From positions 1 through 64,000 of the forward strand of contig NZ_JACHGP010000016.1 in the NCBI RefSeq assembly GCF_014202335.1: a stretch of 64,000 nucleotides of DNA. Direction: 5' to 3'. Position 1 is the first letter of the stretch, and each line of letters begins with the position of its first letter. The DNA comes from Mycobacterium sp. AZCC_0083. GTDB taxonomy: Bacteria; Actinomycetota; Actinomycetes; Mycobacteriales; Mycobacteriaceae. The notes beneath the pieces were generated by a model that saw only the letters and a list, made by a program, of their open reading frames with translations, was not told the DNA's origin and did not search any database. Positions 60,625 through 64,000 of the stretch are shown piece after piece. The position numbers and the translations under genes were made by a program.

Positions 60625-61269
60625 TCAGCGGGCGTTGCCGTAAATGCTGCTGACCCAGACGTGGGCGAGGGTGTCGACGATCCGGTCGTACGGAACCGAC
60701 GACGTTTCGCCGGCGAAGGTGGCGAACATCGTCCGCTCATTCATCAGGTTCAGGGAGATGGCCAGGTCCTGCGCCGGAATGCCGTCCGGTGCGGCACCCT
60801 TGTCCCGCTCGCCCTGGATCGACGCGGTCGTGTAGTCGATCCACTTCTGCATGAACGTCGTCCACGCCGAGTGCACTTCGGGATTGCCTGCGCGCGCCGC
60901 GGCACCCGCGAGCGTCACGGTGCGATGTGCACCGAAGGTGTCGAACAGCGCGTTGATCGCTCGCCACACCCCGGCGGGGTCGACGCGCGCGCCGGGCATG
61001 CCGCCCAGCGCCGCGTCGGCCTTCTGATCAGCCTCGGTGATCACCCGGTCCATCAACGCGAGCAGCACGGCCTCCTTGGACGGGAAGTAGAAGTAGAACG
61101 TCGGCCGGGACAGGCCGGCGCCCTTGGCCAGGTCGTCGACGGAGATGTCGGCGAAGTCCTTGTTCTCCAGCAGCCGCTCGGCGGTCGCGAGGATCGCTGC
61201 TTCGCGTTCGTCGCCGGACGGTCGCTTCGAACGACGACCGCGGCCGGATCGGGGTGGGCTGGTGGTGGT
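60625..61269 (-). CDS. ethR: EthR, TetR/CamR-family repressor of ethA
   Basis: A 214-residue TetR protein very close to M. tuberculosis EthR, which controls the ethionamide-activating monooxygenase. HTH region: ADISVDDLAKGAGLSRPTFY then FYFPSKEAVLLALMDRV. The C-terminal ligand tunnel includes AWTTFMQKWIDYTTASI, LNLMNERTMFATFAG and the end VSSIYGNAR. GTG 61269 gives the expected length. It diverges from ethA across the double palindrome at 61302-61336. Part of its 3' half is duplicated, in decayed form, at 52196-52386. Confidence 0.95.
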   Translation of the reverse strand, partial: TTTSPPRSGRGRRSKRPSGDEREAAILATAERLLENKDFADISVDDLAKGAGLSRPTFYFYFPSKEAVLLALMDRVITEADQKADAALGGMPGARVDPAGVWRAINALFDTFGAHRTVTLAGAAARAGNPEVHSAWTTFMQKWIDYTTASIQGERDKGAAPDGIPAQDLAISLNLMNERTMFATFAGETSSVPYDRIVDTLAHVWVSSIYGNAR

Positions 61270-61301
61270 CACGACGGTTACTTTACTGTATGTCGAATTG
61301 T

Positions 61302-61336
61302 TCAACACGCTGTTGACCTATTCAACACGGTGTTGA
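61302..61336. promoter_or_regulatory. EthR operator: two tandem palindromes
   Basis: TCAACACGCTGTTGA (61302-61316) and TCAACACGGTGTTGA (61322-61336) are both perfect 6-bp inverted repeats with 3-bp centres, 20 bp apart centre to centre. The downstream GTTGATAACGTGG resembles the M. tuberculosis ethA operator end GTTGATAGCGTGG (recalled). Tandem sites fit the known multimeric binding of EthR. Confidence 0.8.
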
Positions 61337-61348
61337 TAACGTGGCATC

Positions 61349-62818
61349 ATGAGTGAACATCTCGACGTTCTGATCGTCGGCGCCGGCATCTCGGGCATCA
61401 GTGCTGCATGGCACCTGCAGGACCGCTCCCCGTCGAAGACCTACGCCATCCTCGAGCGCCGCGAAGGCATGGGCGGCACCTGGGACCTGTTCAAGTACCC
61501 CGGCATTCGATCGGACTCGGACATGTTCACGCTCGGCTTCCGGTTCAAGCCGTGGACGTCGGCGAAGGCCATTGCCGACGGGCCGTCGATCCTGTCCTAC
61601 ATCAAGGAAGCCGCCGCCGAGAACGGCATCGACAAGAACATCCGGTACAACCACCAGGTCACCGCCGCGGAGTGGTCGGACGCCGACAACCGCTGGACGG
61701 TCACGGTCGACAGCGGCGGCGAAGAGAAGACGCTGACCTGCTCGTTCCTGTTCGCCACCACCGGCTACTACAACTACGACCAGGGCTACTCGCCCACGTT
61801 CCCGGGTTCCGAGGACTTCGCGGGCACCATCGTGCACCCGCAGCATTGGCCCGAGGACCTCGACTACGCAGGCAAGAAGGTCGTCGTCATCGGCAGCGGC
61901 GCCACCGCGATCACGTTGATCCCGGCCCTCGTCAACAGCGGCGCCGGTCACGTGACGATGCTGCAGCGCTCGCCGTCCTACATCGGCGCGCTGCCCGACG
62001 TCGACCCGATCGCCCAGCAGGTCAACAAGGTGCTGCCCGAGAAGGCCGCTCACGTGGTCAACCGGTGGAAGGCCATCGCCTTCGCCACCGCCCAGTACCA
62101 GCTGGCCCGCAAGTTCCCGAAGTACATGCGCAAGACCCTGCTGACCATGGCGCAGCGGCGGCTACCCGAGGGGTACGACGTCGAGAAGCACTTCGGCCCG
62201 CGCTACAACCCGTGGGACGAGCGGCTCTGCCTCGCGCCGAACGGCGACCTGTTCAAGACCATTCGCAAGGGCAACGCCGACGTCGTCACCGACACGATCG
62301 ACACCTTCGTGCCCGAGGGCATCAAGCTCAGCTCCGGTGAGGTGCTCGAGGCCGACATCATCGTCACCGCAACGGGTCTCAACCTCAGGCTGTTCGGTGG
62401 TGCGGAGATCCGCCGCAACGGCGAGCCCGTCGACCTGACGCAGTCGATGTCCTACAAGGGCATGATGCTGTCGGGTATGCCGAACATGGCCTTCACCATC
62501 GGCTACACCAACGCGTCGTGGACGCTGAAGGCCGATCTGGTCTCCGAGTACGTGTGTCGGATCCTGAACTACATGGACGCCAACGGTTTCGACACCGTGG
62601 TGCCCGAGCATCCCGGTGACTCCGTCGAGGAACGCCCTCTGATGGACTTCACGCCGGGTTACGTGCTCCGTGCGCTCGACAGCCTGCCCAAGGCCGGCGC
62701 GAAGGCGCCGTGGAAGCTCAAGCAGAACTACTTCCTCGACATTCGGATGATCCGTCAGGGCAAGGTCGACGACGAGGCGCTGCACTTCACCAAACAGCGT
62801 GCAGCCCTGAAGGTCTAG
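61349..62818 (+). CDS. ethA: EthA, Baeyer-Villiger monooxygenase
   Basis: A 489-residue FAD/NADPH flavoprotein. The first dinucleotide motif is VLIVGAGISGISAAWHLQD (residues 6-24), followed by GGTWDLFKYPGIRSDSDM. The Baeyer-Villiger signature FxGxxxHxxxW is FAGTIVHPQHW, and VVVIGSGATAITLIPAL is the NADPH motif. MMLSGMPNMAFTIGYTNASW and VCRILNYMDANGFDTV are also typical of EthA. In mycobacteria it oxidises ketones and activates thioamide drugs. It ends 8 bp before the convergent rraA. Confidence 0.95.
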   Translation: MSEHLDVLIVGAGISGISAAWHLQDRSPSKTYAILERREGMGGTWDLFKYPGIRSDSDMFTLGFRFKPWTSAKAIADGPSILSYIKEAAAENGIDKNIRYNHQVTAAEWSDADNRWTVTVDSGGEEKTLTCSFLFATTGYYNYDQGYSPTFPGSEDFAGTIVHPQHWPEDLDYAGKKVVVIGSGATAITLIPALVNSGAGHVTMLQRSPSYIGALPDVDPIAQQVNKVLPEKAAHVVNRWKAIAFATAQYQLARKFPKYMRKTLLTMAQRRLPEGYDVEKHFGPRYNPWDERLCLAPNGDLFKTIRKGNADVVTDTIDTFVPEGIKLSSGEVLEADIIVTATGLNLRLFGGAEIRRNGEPVDLTQSMSYKGMMLSGMPNMAFTIGYTNASWTLKADLVSEYVCRILNYMDANGFDTVVPEHPGDSVEERPLMDFTPGYVLRALDSLPKAGAKAPWKLKQNYFLDIRMIRQGKVDDEALHFTKQRAALKV

Positions 62819-62826
62819 CCGCTGAC

Positions 62827-63321
62827 TCAGGCTGGATTGTCGTCTCCGACGACGACGACTATCCCGTCCTCGTCGCAGTAGGCGATCTCGCCGGGAACGA
62901 ACGTCACACCGCCGAAGGTGACCGCCACGTCGCGGTCACCTTCGCCGGTCTTGGTGCCCTTGCGCGGGTTGGTGCCAAGCGCCTTGATGCCGATGCCGAT
63001 GGTGCGCAGGGTCGACGCGTCCCGCACCGCACCGTTGACGATCAGCCCGGCCCAACCGCTGTCCGCGGCCAGCCCGGCGATGACGTCGCCGACCAGTGCG
63101 GTGTGCAGCGACCCGTCGCCGTCGATCACCAGCACGCCACCGTTGCCGGGCTCGCCGAGGATCGACTTCAGCAGGGCGTTGTCCTGGAAGCAGCGCACCG
63201 TGGTGATCGGTCCGGCGAACATCGTCGTGGCACCGTAGTTCTGCAGTTGCAGATCGCAGCTGCGGACGTCGGGGTAGATGTCGTCGACGAGATCGGCGGT
63301 TGCGCGCGGTTCGATGGTCAC
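62827..63321 (-). CDS. rraA: RraA family protein (regulator of ribonuclease E activity A)
   Basis: A 164-residue protein once called MenG. Landmarks are ATADLVDDIYPDVRSCDLQL, GPITTVRCFQDNALLKSIL, GGVLVIDGDGSLHTALVGD and SGWAGLIVNGAVRDASTL. RraA binds RNase E and inhibits RNA decay in enterobacteria; related members act as 4-hydroxy-4-methyl-2-oxoglutarate aldolase. Which holds here is unclear. The ethR-ethA-rraA order is that of M. tuberculosis. Confidence 0.92.
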   Translation of the reverse strand: MTIEPRATADLVDDIYPDVRSCDLQLQNYGATTMFAGPITTVRCFQDNALLKSILGEPGNGGVLVIDGDGSLHTALVGDVIAGLAADSGWAGLIVNGAVRDASTLRTIGIGIKALGTNPRKGTKTGEGDRDVAVTFGGVTFVPGEIAYCDEDGIVVVVGDDNPA

Positions 63322-63391
63322 ATTTCGATGCTAAAGCGTGTCGAGCAACTCGGGTGAGTGCTCGGCACCGCCCTTCTCGGACGTCGTCGGT

Positions 63392-64000
63392 TCAGGCCGC
63401 TGGTGTGGTGTGAACGTCGGTTCCCGCGTCTTTCGGGCTGGTTTCACCGGCACACGTGGGGTGCTGGTCAGAGCCGTCCCGTCGGCGGGCGTTGGTGGCC
63501 CGGCCCCGTTGCTTGGGGGTCCGGGGATCTGGTGAGGCTTCGTGGTGGTGGGCTTGACCCCAGCGGGCCAAGTTCACCGACGCATTGAGGTCACGATCAG
63601 CGGTGTGCCCACAGCCACAGACGAAGATGCGGTCGGCCAACGTCATATCGGTGTCGACGGCCCAGCAGACTGGGCACAGCCTGGTTGACGGGTACCAACG
63701 ATCTGCTTCGACCAACTCCCCACCGCGCCAATCCTGCTTGTAACCCAGGATTCTGGCGAACGCAGTCCATGCGGCGTCAGAGATCGCGCGGGCAACGCGG
63801 TGATTGCGTAGCATCCCCGCTACGTTCAGGTTCTCGATGACGATCCGGTCGTGGGTCTTGACCAACTCGTTGGACACCTGGTGCAGGAAATGGCGGCGCA
63901 CATTGGCGACATGACGGTGATGTCGCGCCAACTTGGCGGCGGCATCACGGCGGTTGTGTGATCCTTTCTGCTTGCGTGACAACGATTTCGACAGCCGTCG
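63392..64000 (-). CDS. IS200/IS605-type OrfB / TnpB nuclease (5' end outside window)
   Basis: The frame stays open through the window end (RRLSKSLSRKQKGSHNRRD). It is the C-terminal two-thirds of a TnpB-like protein: IVIENLNVAGML holds the RuvC-II glutamate, LCPVCWAVDTDM with FVCGCGHTADR the Cys4 zinc finger, and DRDLNASVNLARW the RuvC-III aspartate. TnpB proteins are RNA-guided DNA nucleases of transposons. The C-terminal tail after LARW is about 50 residues, Pro/Thr-rich. No TnpA is visible here. Confidence 0.88.
   Translation of the reverse strand, partial: RRLSKSLSRKQKGSHNRRDAAAKLARHHRHVANVRRHFLHQVSNELVKTHDRIVIENLNVAGMLRNHRVARAISDAAWTAFARILGYKQDWRGGELVEADRWYPSTRLCPVCWAVDTDMTLADRIFVCGCGHTADRDLNASVNLARWGQAHHHEASPDPRTPKQRGRATNARRRDGSDQHPTCAGETSPKDAGTDVHTTPAA

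Noticed and set aside
1..64000. tRNA, rRNA and CRISPR arrays
   Set aside because: Reading the intergenic gaps showed no cloverleaf pattern, rRNA segment or regularly spaced repeats with spacers; the only tandem repeats are two-copy ones.

Overview
The window is high-GC actinobacterial DNA, most probably from a fast-growing Mycobacterium (Mycolicibacterium). The evidence is the gene content: an ethA-ethR pair, an F420-dependent oxidoreductase set, a mycothiol-type maleylpyruvate-isomerase-fold protein, DUF427, an actinobacterial Dps, ESX-1 associated Esp-like proteins and a CYP138-like P450 beside a TetR and msrA. GTG and TTG starts and 4-bp stop/start overlaps are common throughout.

Layout. 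1-0.8 kb: 3' end of an IS481-family element, whose terminal repeat runs into a small ORF. 0.8-7.7 kb: an F420 enzyme, a DUF3224 protein, a glycosyltransferase-methyltransferase-prenyltransferase operon, a Septum_form membrane protein, a second methyltransferase and a TetR; two near-identical GGACA-N2-TGTCC palindromes link the operon and the TetR. 7.7-25 kb: TetR/CYP138, msrA-msrB, a secreted hydrolase, an NTF2-like/3beta-HSD-like pair behind a KstR-type box, then methyltransferase, crotonase, amine-oxidase-like, DUF427, AlkA-like glycosylase, DUF2461, Dps, aquaporin, bicupin, ClC and a frameshifted CopB-type copper ATPase behind a CsoR-type operator. 25.4-31.9 kb: glutamate synthase gltBD and a very small protein. 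32-43.8 kb: a ten-gene minus-strand operon for an amino sugar of the galactosamine/tagatose type (ABC importer, GH4 glycosidase, kinase, AgaS, two-subunit tagatose-bisphosphate aldolase), with a divergent DeoR. 43.8-47.6 kb: F420 oxidoreductases, a TIGR03086 protein and a PHP hydrolase. 47.6-50.9 kb: an orphan Esp locus (EspA/E-like, EspC-like with YxxxD signal, EspH-like, membrane beta-propeller-like protein). 51-52.2 kb: a DinB polymerase whose start codon sits inside a LexA/SOS box. 52.2-60.6 kb: a likely inserted segment with a second CRP, an AraC regulator, a second sugar ABC importer and sigma-factor and HxlR pseudogenes, bordered by a decayed copy of the ethR 3' end on one side and intact ethR on the other. 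60.6-63.3 kb: ethR, ethA, rraA. The window ends in a TnpB/OrfB-type transposase gene.

Working together: the amino-sugar operon takes a substrate from ABC import through hydrolysis, phosphorylation and AgaS to aldol cleavage, with DeoR as the likely repressor. EthR probably represses ethA through two tandem palindromes. The Esp genes look like one translationally coupled set of type VII substrates or accessory proteins. Functions come from motif reading and remembered family sequences; no database search was possible, so precise substrates are inference.
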